From Terriglobia bacterium (GTDB lineage Bacteria; Acidobacteriota; Thermoanaerobaculia; Thermoanaerobaculales; Thermoanaerobaculaceae), in assembly GCA_020073245.1 (NCBI GenBank), contig JAIQFQ010000001.1, positions 294,001-358,000 of the forward strand: a DNA stretch of 64,000 bases. Direction: 5' to 3'. Below are positions 52,109 to 59,277 of this stretch, in pieces (position 1 is the stretch's first letter; each line of letters starts with the position of its first letter). The notes beneath the pieces were generated by a model. The model searched no databases, was not told the DNA's origin, and was given only the letters and a program-made list of their open reading frames with translations. The position numbers and the translations under genes are program-made.

Positions 52109-53317
52109 ATGAGCAACATCAACACCATCAAGGGAACGATTGCGATTCTGACCGGCGGCGGCGACGTCCCGGGGCTCAACCCAGCGATCCGCGCGCTCAC
52201 CGTGCGCGCTCTGCGGGAAGGGTATCGGGTCTTGGGGATCCGGCGCGGCTGGGCAGGGATCGTGGAGATCGAGTACGAAGAGGGGAGGCCTCACGACGAA
52301 CATGTGATCGAGCTGTCCGAGGAGGTCGTGAACAAGGTCGGGCGCACCGGCGGCACGTTCCTGCACACCTCCCGCACCAACCCGTCGAAGGTCTCGCAGG
52401 CGCAGCTCCCGCCCCACCTCAAGGGGAAGTACCAAGGCGACATCGTGGACGTCACCCCCGACGTGCTCGCCAACCTCGACCGGCTCGGCGTGGACACCCT
52501 GATCCCGATCGGCGGCGACGACACCCTGTCGTACGGCGTTCGCCTCCACAAGGAGGGCGTGCGCGTCATCGCGATCCCAAAGACGATGGACAACGACGTG
52601 CCGGGCACAGACTACTGCATCGGGTTCTCGACCTGCGTGACGCGCACCATCGAGATGACGCACGACCTGCGCACCTCGGCCGGCAGCCACGAGCGTTTCC
52701 TCGTGATCGAGGTTTTCGGCCGCTACGCCGGGTTTACCGCGCTCCTCCCCACCATGGCGGGCGCCGCCAACCGCTGCGTCATTCCCGAACACGTCTTCGA
52801 CATTGAGCGCCTCTGCGAGCTCCTCACCGCAGACCGCCACACCAACCCTTCGAAGTACAGCGTGGTCCTCGTCTCCGAGGGCGCGACGTTCAAGGGCATG
52901 GAGGAGATGGTGTTCGAGGACCAGGAGACCGACGCGTTCGGCCACAAGAAGCTGGGCGGGATCGGCGACCGCATCTCCCGCGTGCTGCGAGACCTTTCGC
53001 CGAAGTTCAACGATGGCCGACGCATCAACGTGATCAACCAGCGCCTCGGCTACCTCGTGCGCTGCGGAAACCCCGACGCTCTCGACTCGATCGTCCCGAT
53101 GGCGTTCGGCAACCTCGCGATGGACCTCGTTCTCGATGGCGTCGCGGGACGCCTCGTCAACGTCCGCAACGGCCGCTACGACAACGTGCCACTTGACGTC
53201 GTCACCAGCCGGAAGAAGACCGTGGACGTGCGCAAGTTCTACAGCCCCGACCGCCTGCGGCCGATCTACGAGCGCTTCGAGGCGAAGCCGCTCTTCATCA
53301 TGACGAGCGACTACTGA
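52109..53317 (+). CDS. pfp: Phosphofructokinase, pyrophosphate-dependent type
   Basis: 402 residues, AAGGAG seven bases before the ATG. PFK fold: AILTGGGDVPGLNPAIRAL, LIPIGGDDTLSYGVRL, IAIPKTMDNDVPGTDYCIGF (catalytic D161), VIEVFGRYAGFTALL, GGIGDRISRVL and a C-terminal QRLGYLVRCGNP. Two residues mark the phosphoryl donor: D138 in G-G-D-D-T (ATP enzymes have Gly) and K158 in P-K-T-M-D-N-D (ATP enzymes have Gly). Both are the pattern of PPi-dependent enzymes, so the reaction is probably reversible. Neighbours give no further hint; upp converges after a 131-bp spacer. Confidence 0.9.
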   Translation: MSNINTIKGTIAILTGGGDVPGLNPAIRALTVRALREGYRVLGIRRGWAGIVEIEYEEGRPHDEHVIELSEEVVNKVGRTGGTFLHTSRTNPSKVSQAQLPPHLKGKYQGDIVDVTPDVLANLDRLGVDTLIPIGGDDTLSYGVRLHKEGVRVIAIPKTMDNDVPGTDYCIGFSTCVTRTIEMTHDLRTSAGSHERFLVIEVFGRYAGFTALLPTMAGAANRCVIPEHVFDIERLCELLTADRHTNPSKYSVVLVSEGATFKGMEEMVFEDQETDAFGHKKLGGIGDRISRVLRDLSPKFNDGRRINVINQRLGYLVRCGNPDALDSIVPMAFGNLAMDLVLDGVAGRLVNVRNGRYDNVPLDVVTSRKKTVDVRKFYSPDRLRPIYERFEAKPLFIMTSDY

Positions 53318-53325
53318 GGAACCGA

Positions 53326-53419
53326 CGGAAGAAGGTCAAACGGGAAATGGCAAAGGGAAGACGAACCGCCTGCGCCGCTCCTTGTCCTCCCTTTCACCTT
53401 TCCCTTTTTCCGTTTGACC
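53326..53419. repeat. Inverted heptameric repeats between convergent genes
   Basis: Left arm in 7-bp register with one extra A: CGGAAGA, A, GGTCAAA, CGGGAAA, TGGCAAA, GGGAAGA (53326-53361). Right arm reversed: TCCTCCC, TTTCACC, TTTCCCT, TTTTCCG, TTTGACC (53385-53419). It has the same unit vocabulary as the 47657 array. It lies between convergent pfp and upp and could act as a two-way terminator. Confidence 0.85.
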
Positions 53420-53448
53420 CTGCTTGAAACAGCTGAGTCCAGCACCCG

Positions 53449-54069
53449 TCAGGTGCCGTACAGACGGTCGCCGAAGTCTCCGAGCCCCGGCAGGATGTAC
53501 TTCCGCTCGTCCAGCCCCCGATCGAGCGCGGCAGTGAACACCTCCACGTCCGGCGCGGCTTTCTCGAGGTATGCCACTCCCTCGGGTGCGGCGACGATCG
53601 ACACGAGGCGCACGCGGCGGGCGCCCATTCCCTGCAGCCCGTCGACCGCCATCGCGGCGGAGCCGCCGGTCGCGAGCATCGGATCCAGCAGGAAGACCAC
53701 CGCGTCTCCGAGGTTCTTCGGCACCTTCTCGTAGTACCGCCGGGCGACCGCGGTGGTCTCGTCGCGCTCGAGCCCGAAGTACCCCACGTGCGCCGATGGC
53801 ACAAGATCGAGGAACGCCTCCAGCATTCCGATACCTGCCCGCAGCACCGGCACCGCAACCACCCGGACCGCCACCCGGTTGGCTTCCGCCACCGCTAGCG
53901 GAGTCTCCACCGTGCCAGCGACGGTCGGGATGTCGCGCGTTGCCTCCGAAACCAGCAACAGCGAGATCCGGTGCGACAGAATGCGAAAGTCGTCGCATGG
54001 TGTGGTCCGGTCGCGCAGGCGGGTGAGGATGTCCTGAAGCAACGGGTGTTCCACCACGTGCAGGCTCAT
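53449..54069 (-). CDS. upp: Uracil phosphoribosyltransferase
   Basis: 206 residues from the ATG at 54069. [20 protein letters not shown] is the family start; [23 protein letters not shown] and [12 protein letters not shown] follow; the PRPP loop is [21 protein letters not shown], with the DPMLATGGS motif specific to uracil PRTases, and the C-terminal [12 protein letters not shown] is the uracil-binding segment. It salvages uracil to UMP. All key residues are intact. It is convergent with pfp and divergent from the copper ATPase. Confidence 0.96.
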   Translation of the reverse strand: MSLHVVEHPLLQDILTRLRDRTTPCDDFRILSHRISLLLVSEATRDIPTVAGTVETPLAVAEANRVAVRVVAVPVLRAGIGMLEAFLDLVPSAHVGYFGLERDETTAVARRYYEKVPKNLGDAVVFLLDPMLATGGSAAMAVDGLQGMGARRVRLVSIVAAPEGVAYLEKAAPDVEVFTAALDRGLDERKYILPGLGDFGDRLYGT

Positions 54070-54128
54070 GGTGCCCGACGATACCACGCAGCCTCAAGGG
54101 TTTCGCCTTCTCCAACCCACCACAGCGG

Positions 54129-54157
54129 TTCATTCCCGTTCGGTTATGCGGTAATAT
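54129..54157 (+). promoter_or_regulatory. Promoter of the copper-type P-ATPase gene
   Basis: TTCATT at 54129-54134, a 17-bp spacer, and TAATAT at 54152-54157, in a TAATATATATA tract that stands out in this GC-rich DNA. The RNA start would be near 54164, leaving a 13-nt leader with GGGAGAGG. The spacer GTTCGGTTATG has no MerR-type dyad that I can see. Confidence 0.6.
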
Positions 54158-54176
54158 ATATAGGGCGGGAGAGGCC

Positions 54177-56900
54177 ATGCACGAGGGTGACAAGGATCAT
54201 CCGATGAGACCGGTAGGGGGTGGGAAGAGGCTCGTCGGTGTCGATCCGGTGTGCGGGATGAAGGTGTTCGAGAGGCCGGACGTCGTGACGCGCACGCACG
54301 GCGGTACCACGCACTTCTTTTGCAGTGGGCGCTGTGCCGCCGCGTTCGACGCCGACCCCGGACGGTTCCTCGCCCACCCCGGCACCGCTCCGATGCAGCC
54401 GAACGCGCGCCCGACCCCCATGATCCCGGCGATGCCTTCGGCGGCGAGACCGGCCCCCGCAGGGAAGCTGCTGGGGATCGACCCGGTGTGCGGCATGAAC
54501 GTCCTCGAGAAACCGAACGCGATCTCGCGCACCCACGAGGGGACGATCTACTACTTCTGCAACCCCCGCTGTGCCGAGCGCTTCGACGCCGATCCCGAGG
54601 CGATCCTCGCGGCACCCGGGACGCACGGGATGCACCGCGCTCCGGCGTCCTCCGCCGCCCCGGCCACGTCCCCGGCGGTCGGCAGGCCCGAGTACGTCTG
54701 CCCGATGTGCCCCGAGGTCCATGCGGCCTCCGCCGGCGCGTGCCCCTCCTGTGGGATGGCGCTCGAGCCGGCGGTCCCGGCCGCGGCCTCCCGCACCGAG
54801 TACGTCTGCCCGATGCACCCCGAGATCGTGAGACGCGAGCCCGGCGAATGCCCGATCTGCGGCATGGCGATGGAGCCACGAAACGTCACGATCGAGGAGG
54901 CGCACAACCCCGAGCTCGCGGACATGACCCGCCGGTTCTGGGTCAGCACCGCGCTCGCACTCCCGCTGTTCGCGATCGCGATGGCGGAGATGGTCCCGTC
55001 GCTCGCCCACGCGTTCGCGGCGCCGTGGCTGCCGTGGCTGCAGCTCGCGCTCGCGACTCCGGTCGTGCTCTGGGGCGGCGCCCCCTTCTTCGCGCGCGGG
55101 TGGCGCTCGATCCGCACCTGGCGGCTCAACATGTTCACGCTGATCGCGATCGGCACCGGCACCGCGTTCGCCTACTCCCTCGTGGCGACCGTGGCCCCCG
55201 GGATCTTCCCGGAGCCGTTCCAGATGCACGGCCGGGTCGCGGTGTACTTCGAGGCCGCCGCCGTCATCACGGCACTGGTCCTCCTCGGACAGGTCTTCGA
55301 GCTCCGCGCCCGCGCCCGCACCGGGAACGCGATCCGAGCGCTCCTCGGCCTCGCGCCCAGGACCGCCCGCGCCGTCCTCCCCGACGGGAGCGAGCGTGAC
55401 GTCCCGCTCGAGCAGGTGAAGCCGGGCGATCGCCTGAGGGTGCGGCCCGGCGAGAAGGTCCCGGTGGACGGCGTCGTCGTCGAGGGCGCCTCGTCGGTGG
55501 ACGAGTCGATGATCACTGGCGAGCCGATCCCCGTCGAGAAGGCCGCGGGAAGCCAGGTCACGGGCGCCACCGTGAACGCGACCGGTACCTTCGTGATGCG
55601 CGCCGAGCGAGTCGGCGCCGATACGCTCCTCGCGCACATCGTGGCGCTGGTGTCGCAGGCCCAGCGCTCGCGGGCGCCGATCCAGCGCGTCGCCGATCGC
55701 GTCGCGGCGGCGTTCGTGCCGGCCGTCGTCGCGGTCTCGGTCCTGACCTTCGCTGCCTGGGCGCTGCTCGGCCCCGAGCCGCGGCTAGCCCACGCCATCG
55801 TCAACGCCGTCGCTGTGCTGATCATCGCGTGCCCGTGCGCACTGGGCCTCGCCACCCCGATGTCGATCATGGTGGGCGTCGGCCGCGGAGCGCGTGCGGG
55901 CGTGCTGATCCGGGACGCCGAGGCGCTCGAGGCGTTTGCCTCCGTGGACACGCTCGTGGTGGACAAGACCGGCACGCTCACCGACGGGAAACCCCGCCTG
56001 ACCGCGGTCGTGCCCGCGCCCGGCGTCGGCGAGGACGAACTGTTGAGCCTGGCCGCCAGCCTCGAGAAGGGGTCTGAGCACCCGCTCGCCTCCGCGGTCG
56101 TGGCCGAGGCCGCAGCGCGCGGCGTGACGATCCAGGGTTCGGCCGGGTTTCGAGCCCTTCCTGGTAAGGGTGTTACTGCATCGGTGTCAGGGCGGCCTGC
56201 CGCGCTGGGCAACGAGAGGCTCCTCGCCGAGCTCGGCCTCCCGCCCGGCCACCTGGCAGCTCAAGCCGACACGCTGCGCGCCGAAGGTCGAACGGTGGTC
56301 TTTGTGGCGGCGGACGGCCGGGTTCAGGGGCTGCTCGGCGTGGCCGATTCCATCAAAGCGACGACACCGGAGGCAATCCGCGCGCTGCACCGCGCCGGCC
56401 TGCGCGTCGTGATGCTCACCGGCGACAGCCGGACCTCCGCACAGGCGGTCGCGCGTTCCCTTGGCATCGACGAGGTCGAGGCGGAGGTCTCCCCCGAGGG
56501 CAAGAGTGCGGTCGTCGAGCGCCTGCAATCGCAGGGGCGCCGCGTGGCGATGGCCGGCGACGGGATCAACGACGCGCCCGCGCTCGCCGCGGCCGACGTC
56601 GGTATCGCGATGGGGACCGGCACCGACGTCGCCATGGAGTCGGCTGGGATCACTCTCGTCAAGGGCGACCTGATGGGACTCGCCCGCGCCCGGACGCTCT
56701 CGCGCGCGACCATGCGCAATATTCGCCAGAACCTCGCCTGGGCGTTCGGCTACAACTTTCTGGGCGTCCCGATCGCTGCCGGGGTGCTCTACCCGTTCTT
56801 CGGCCTGCTGCTCTCGCCGATGATCGCCGCCGCGGCGATGAGCTTTTCCTCTGTTTCGGTGATCACCAACGCCCTGAGGCTGCGCAACCTTAGGCTCTGA
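54177..56900 (+). CDS. copA: Copper-type P1B ATPase with tandem YHS and heavy-metal-binding domains
   Basis: 907 residues. N-terminus: two YHS domains (about 20-65 and 100-145; [27 protein letters not shown]), then two HMBD zinc-ribbon-like repeats (about 168-195 and 205-235; [11 protein letters not shown] and [11 protein letters not shown]), replacing the CxxC HMA domains of classic CopA. The P-ATPase core has TGEP, C552-P-C554 in the membrane (Cu+/Ag+ site), D596-KTGT, HP in [13 protein letters not shown], and [20 protein letters not shown]. Six to eight TM helices. It exports copper or silver from the cytoplasm. Promoter TTCATT-N17-TAATAT directly precedes it. No CueR/CsoR regulator is nearby. 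Confidence 0.95.
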   Translation: MHEGDKDHPMRPVGGGKRLVGVDPVCGMKVFERPDVVTRTHGGTTHFFCSGRCAAAFDADPGRFLAHPGTAPMQPNARPTPMIPAMPSAARPAPAGKLLGIDPVCGMNVLEKPNAISRTHEGTIYYFCNPRCAERFDADPEAILAAPGTHGMHRAPASSAAPATSPAVGRPEYVCPMCPEVHAASAGACPSCGMALEPAVPAAASRTEYVCPMHPEIVRREPGECPICGMAMEPRNVTIEEAHNPELADMTRRFWVSTALALPLFAIAMAEMVPSLAHAFAAPWLPWLQLALATPVVLWGGAPFFARGWRSIRTWRLNMFTLIAIGTGTAFAYSLVATVAPGIFPEPFQMHGRVAVYFEAAAVITALVLLGQVFELRARARTGNAIRALLGLAPRTARAVLPDGSERDVPLEQVKPGDRLRVRPGEKVPVDGVVVEGASSVDESMITGEPIPVEKAAGSQVTGATVNATGTFVMRAERVGADTLLAHIVALVSQAQRSRAPIQRVADRVAAAFVPAVVAVSVLTFAAWALLGPEPRLAHAIVNAVAVLIIACPCALGLATPMSIMVGVGRGARAGVLIRDAEALEAFASVDTLVVDKTGTLTDGKPRLTAVVPAPGVGEDELLSLAASLEKGSEHPLASAVVAEAAARGVTIQGSAGFRALPGKGVTASVSGRPAALGNERLLAELGLPPGHLAAQADTLRAEGRTVVFVAADGRVQGLLGVADSIKATTPEAIRALHRAGLRVVMLTGDSRTSAQAVARSLGIDEVEAEVSPEGKSAVVERLQSQGRRVAMAGDGINDAPALAAADVGIAMGTGTDVAMESAGITLVKGDLMGLARARTLSRATMRNIRQNLAWAFGYNFLGVPIAAGVLYPFFGLLLSPMIAAAAMSFSSVSVITNALRLRNLRL

Positions 56901-56932
56901 TCGCCTCGCCACCTGGGCTTCCTTCTTCACTT

Positions 56933-57493
56933 CGTGAGGTCTTTCTTCTTGCCCCGCGGGCTCGGAGAGGTCGCTCGGGTCGCGCATCGAGTGCAGCCCT
57001 CTGACCCGCCTCCACGTGCGACCGAGCAGGCACAGACCGGCGTGCAGACCCTCGCTGTTCCCCTCCCTCGCATGAGACACGCTCGGTCGGGGCCAGCGTT
57101 TCCACCCGCCGGTCTGGCTGCTCGGTGCCCGAACGCTCCGGCGAGATATCTCCCACGCCCCCGGGGCGGACTTGCCCCCACCCTCCCAGCGCGCGGAAGC
57201 CCTGCTGATCCTCTTCGCCTAACCGGGTCGGTGACTCGAAAGCACTGACTTCCCGCACAGCGGGCGGGGGGTCTTTAACCCCGCCCATCGGGTGAAGCGG
57301 TCGGCGAACTGAGGGCGCGGCGTTCACTGCCCAGACGCCGACTGTAAGGACTCCGAGAAGTGCGGGGGTGGGGGCTAAACCCGCCCATCGGGCGTAGGCG
57401 AGTCTCGACGCCGCATGCGACCGAGGGCTGCGCTCGATGCGCAGCCAGAGTGACTCGCCGGAGCCCGAGGGGCAAGAAGAACAACCTCCACGC
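56933..57493. mobile_element. Inverted-repeat-bounded element without a transposase (MITE-like)
   Basis: About 560 bp. Left end (56933-57000) and the reverse complement of the right end (57419-57493) match over roughly 65 bp with scattered mismatches, including TTCTTCTTGCCCC, CGGGCTC and GCGCATCGAG. Nested inside are a second inverted pair (57021-57042 with 57107-57126, ACCGAGCAG...CCGGCG), a third (57218-57227 with 57391-57402), and a repeated CCGCCCATCGGG hairpin (57280s and 57380s). Open frames inside are low-complexity and cross the hairpins, so it is probably non-coding. No clear target duplication is visible. Confidence 0.65.
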
Positions 57494-57569
57494 AGTGGGT
57501 CAGCAGAACAGAGAGTGGCCGTGGGTAGCGAGGGCGCAGGCAGTATGATCCGTCGGAAAGGGGAATCTG

Positions 57570-58028
57570 GTGCTGCACATCTTCGTCGACGCCGACGCCT
57601 GCCCCGTGAAGGACGAGGTCTACCGGGTAGCCGCGCGCTACGGCCTCGACGTCACGCTCGTGGCCGCTTCGTGGATGCGGACACCCGACAACTCGAAGGT
57701 CGATCTCAAGGTCGTCGGGGGAGGGATCGACGTGGCCGACAACTGGATCGTCGAGCACGCCGAGGCGGGCGACATTGTGATCACTGCGGACATCCCTCTC
57801 GCCGCACGCTGCCTCGCCCTGGGAGCGACCGTCCTCGGCTACGCGGGCCCGCCGCTCACCGCCGGCAACATCGGCGCCGCTCTCGCCACGCGCGGCCTGC
57901 TCTCGGAGCTGCGCGAGTCGGGAGAGATGAGCGGCGGCCCGCCGCCGTTCGCCAAGCGCGACCGCTCCGCCTTCCTCCAGCGCCTCGACGAATCGATCAA
58001 CGCCATCCGCCGCTGGCGGCGCCCCTAG
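57570..58028 (+). CDS. yaiI: YaiI/YqxD family protein (UPF0178)
   Basis: 152 residues, GTG start preceded by AAAGGGGAA. The family is complete: IFVDADACPVKDEVYRVAARYG, NWIVEHAEAGDIVITADIPLAARCL, GATVLGYAGPPLTAGNIG. It is a PIN-like fold with conserved Asp residues (D7, D9); biochemical role is unsettled. It shares the CTAG stop tetranucleotide (58025-58028) with the convergent gene. It lies 77 bp after the inverted-repeat element. Confidence 0.92.
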   Translation: MLHIFVDADACPVKDEVYRVAARYGLDVTLVAASWMRTPDNSKVDLKVVGGGIDVADNWIVEHAEAGDIVITADIPLAARCLALGATVLGYAGPPLTAGNIGAALATRGLLSELRESGEMSGGPPPFAKRDRSAFLQRLDESINAIRRWRRP

Positions 58029-59071
58029 CGAGCCTGCCCCGAGTTCGGATCGACCATCAACGAAGATTCATCCACCGCTTCGAAGTCGCTGCCGTGGACC
58101 TGGTTCAGGACGTGCAACTCGTCGTTGTTCCAGCGCTCGTCGGGGGCGCCCGAGATGTACCAGTTGGAGCCGTTGTCGGCGACGAACATCCCGTAGAACT
58201 TGAGCGCGACGAGGATCACCTGCACGCTTCTCGGGAAGGACGAGACGTTGAAGCTAGGTTTGAGGCGGAACCGCTGGCCCATCGGCGGGTACGCCGCGTT
58301 CGTGCTGGCGGAGGCCTGGTGGCGCGCCGGCCAGATGAAGGCGTTGCGCGTGTGGACGACGGTGAACCGGAGCGCGTGCCGGATCGTCCCCGTTGCCACC
58401 TCGTCGTAGCGGACCAGGCCGGGCAGGATCGGCAGCCCGGCGGCGTCCGCGGAGGTCCAGGTCGCCGGGCGCAGTGCGTTCGAGCTCAGGTCGAAGATCG
58501 CGCCCGACCCCGCGCTCCAGCTGCCGTTGGACTGCGGGTATGCGGCGTACAGCTCGTACAGCGTGCAGTGGCCGCTGTCCACCAGGAGCACATGGCGGTC
58601 GCCGTCGCTCTGCGGTCCGCCCTCGATGGGCGGACCGGGCGGGATCGGGTACGGCCCAGGATCGCTCTCGTCGTCGTAGTCGAAGGTCACGGACACGGGC
58701 GGTTGGCTGCCGGGCACGACCGCGTACGGGATCCCGATCGGCCCGCCGTCCCAGGTGCCCGAGCCGAAATCGGGGTGAAGGCCGGTAGCGGGCCCGATCG
58801 AGGCGATGTAGTCGGCGGAGCGCGGGTCCACCGGCAGCAGGTCCACGCGGGCGTTCCAGACGTTGTTCGCGGGGAAGATCGGGCAGCCTGCGATCGACGG
58901 ACTGCTCGTGGGGGGGTTGACGCGCTGGAGGTGGCGGCGCGCGCGCCGCTGAGCCGCGGGCGCGTCACCCGGTGGGGATGCCAGCGCCAAACCGAGGGAA
59001 ACGAACGAGAGCAGAAGCCCCATCAGGATACCGGCGTGGCGGAGTGAAGACCTTCGGCGGGCGGGCACCAT
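58025..59071 (-). CDS. Secreted protein of uncharacterised family
   Basis: 348 residues from the ATG at 59071; an ATG at 59107 would add 12. Signal peptide at about residues 14-35 (AGILMGLLLSFVSLGLALA). The mature protein begins with a basic linker, then CPIFPANNVWNARVDLLPVDPRSADY, GLHPDFGSGTWDGGPIGIPY, DDESDPGPYPIPP, DRHVLLVDSGHCTLYELYAAYP, LRFTVVHTRNAFIWPARHQAS, and FVADNGSNWYISGAPDERW. These conserved blocks recur in an uncharacterised family I remember from environmental bacteria and actinomycetes, possibly carbohydrate-related; no enzyme activity is known to me. It is convergent with yaiI (shared CTAG). Confidence 0.75.
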   Translation of the reverse strand: MVPARRRSSLRHAGILMGLLLSFVSLGLALASPPGDAPAAQRRARRHLQRVNPPTSSPSIAGCPIFPANNVWNARVDLLPVDPRSADYIASIGPATGLHPDFGSGTWDGGPIGIPYAVVPGSQPPVSVTFDYDDESDPGPYPIPPGPPIEGGPQSDGDRHVLLVDSGHCTLYELYAAYPQSNGSWSAGSGAIFDLSSNALRPATWTSADAAGLPILPGLVRYDEVATGTIRHALRFTVVHTRNAFIWPARHQASASTNAAYPPMGQRFRLKPSFNVSSFPRSVQVILVALKFYGMFVADNGSNWYISGAPDERWNNDELHVLNQVHGSDFEAVDESSLMVDPNSGQAR

Positions 59072-59193
59072 GACTCCGATCTCATTGATTTCTAACATAA
59101 TGCGCATCGCGCCAGTGTGTCCATGGTCACAGCCATGCTGCTACGAAGTGACGCAGATTACTGGAATTTGCACGTGCCGGAATTTTAGTTGTG

Positions 59194-59199
59194 TATACT
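59194..59199 (+). promoter_or_regulatory. -10 box upstream of lon
   Basis: TATACT in an AT-rich patch (GAATTTTAGTTGTG before it), 78 bp before the lon GTG. The nearest TTGCAC (59168) is 20 bp upstream, longer than usual. No CIRCE-type inverted repeat is visible. Confidence 0.4.
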
Positions 59200-59277
59200 C
59201 ATGTTGTGCGAGTGTGCCGGAGAGGGCGGCTGCCGGCACGGTCCGGAGAACACGCGAGCCACCCAGGGAGCGACCGA

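Noticed and set aside
56933-57493. Open frames of 60-105 codons inside the inverted-repeat element considered as small genes
   Set aside because: They overlap on both strands, cross the hairpins, lack ribosome-binding sites and reflect the mirrored ends of the element.
57437-59047. 536-codon plus-strand open frame
   Set aside because: Starts within the inverted-repeat element and is out of frame with yaiI, then antisense to the secreted protein.
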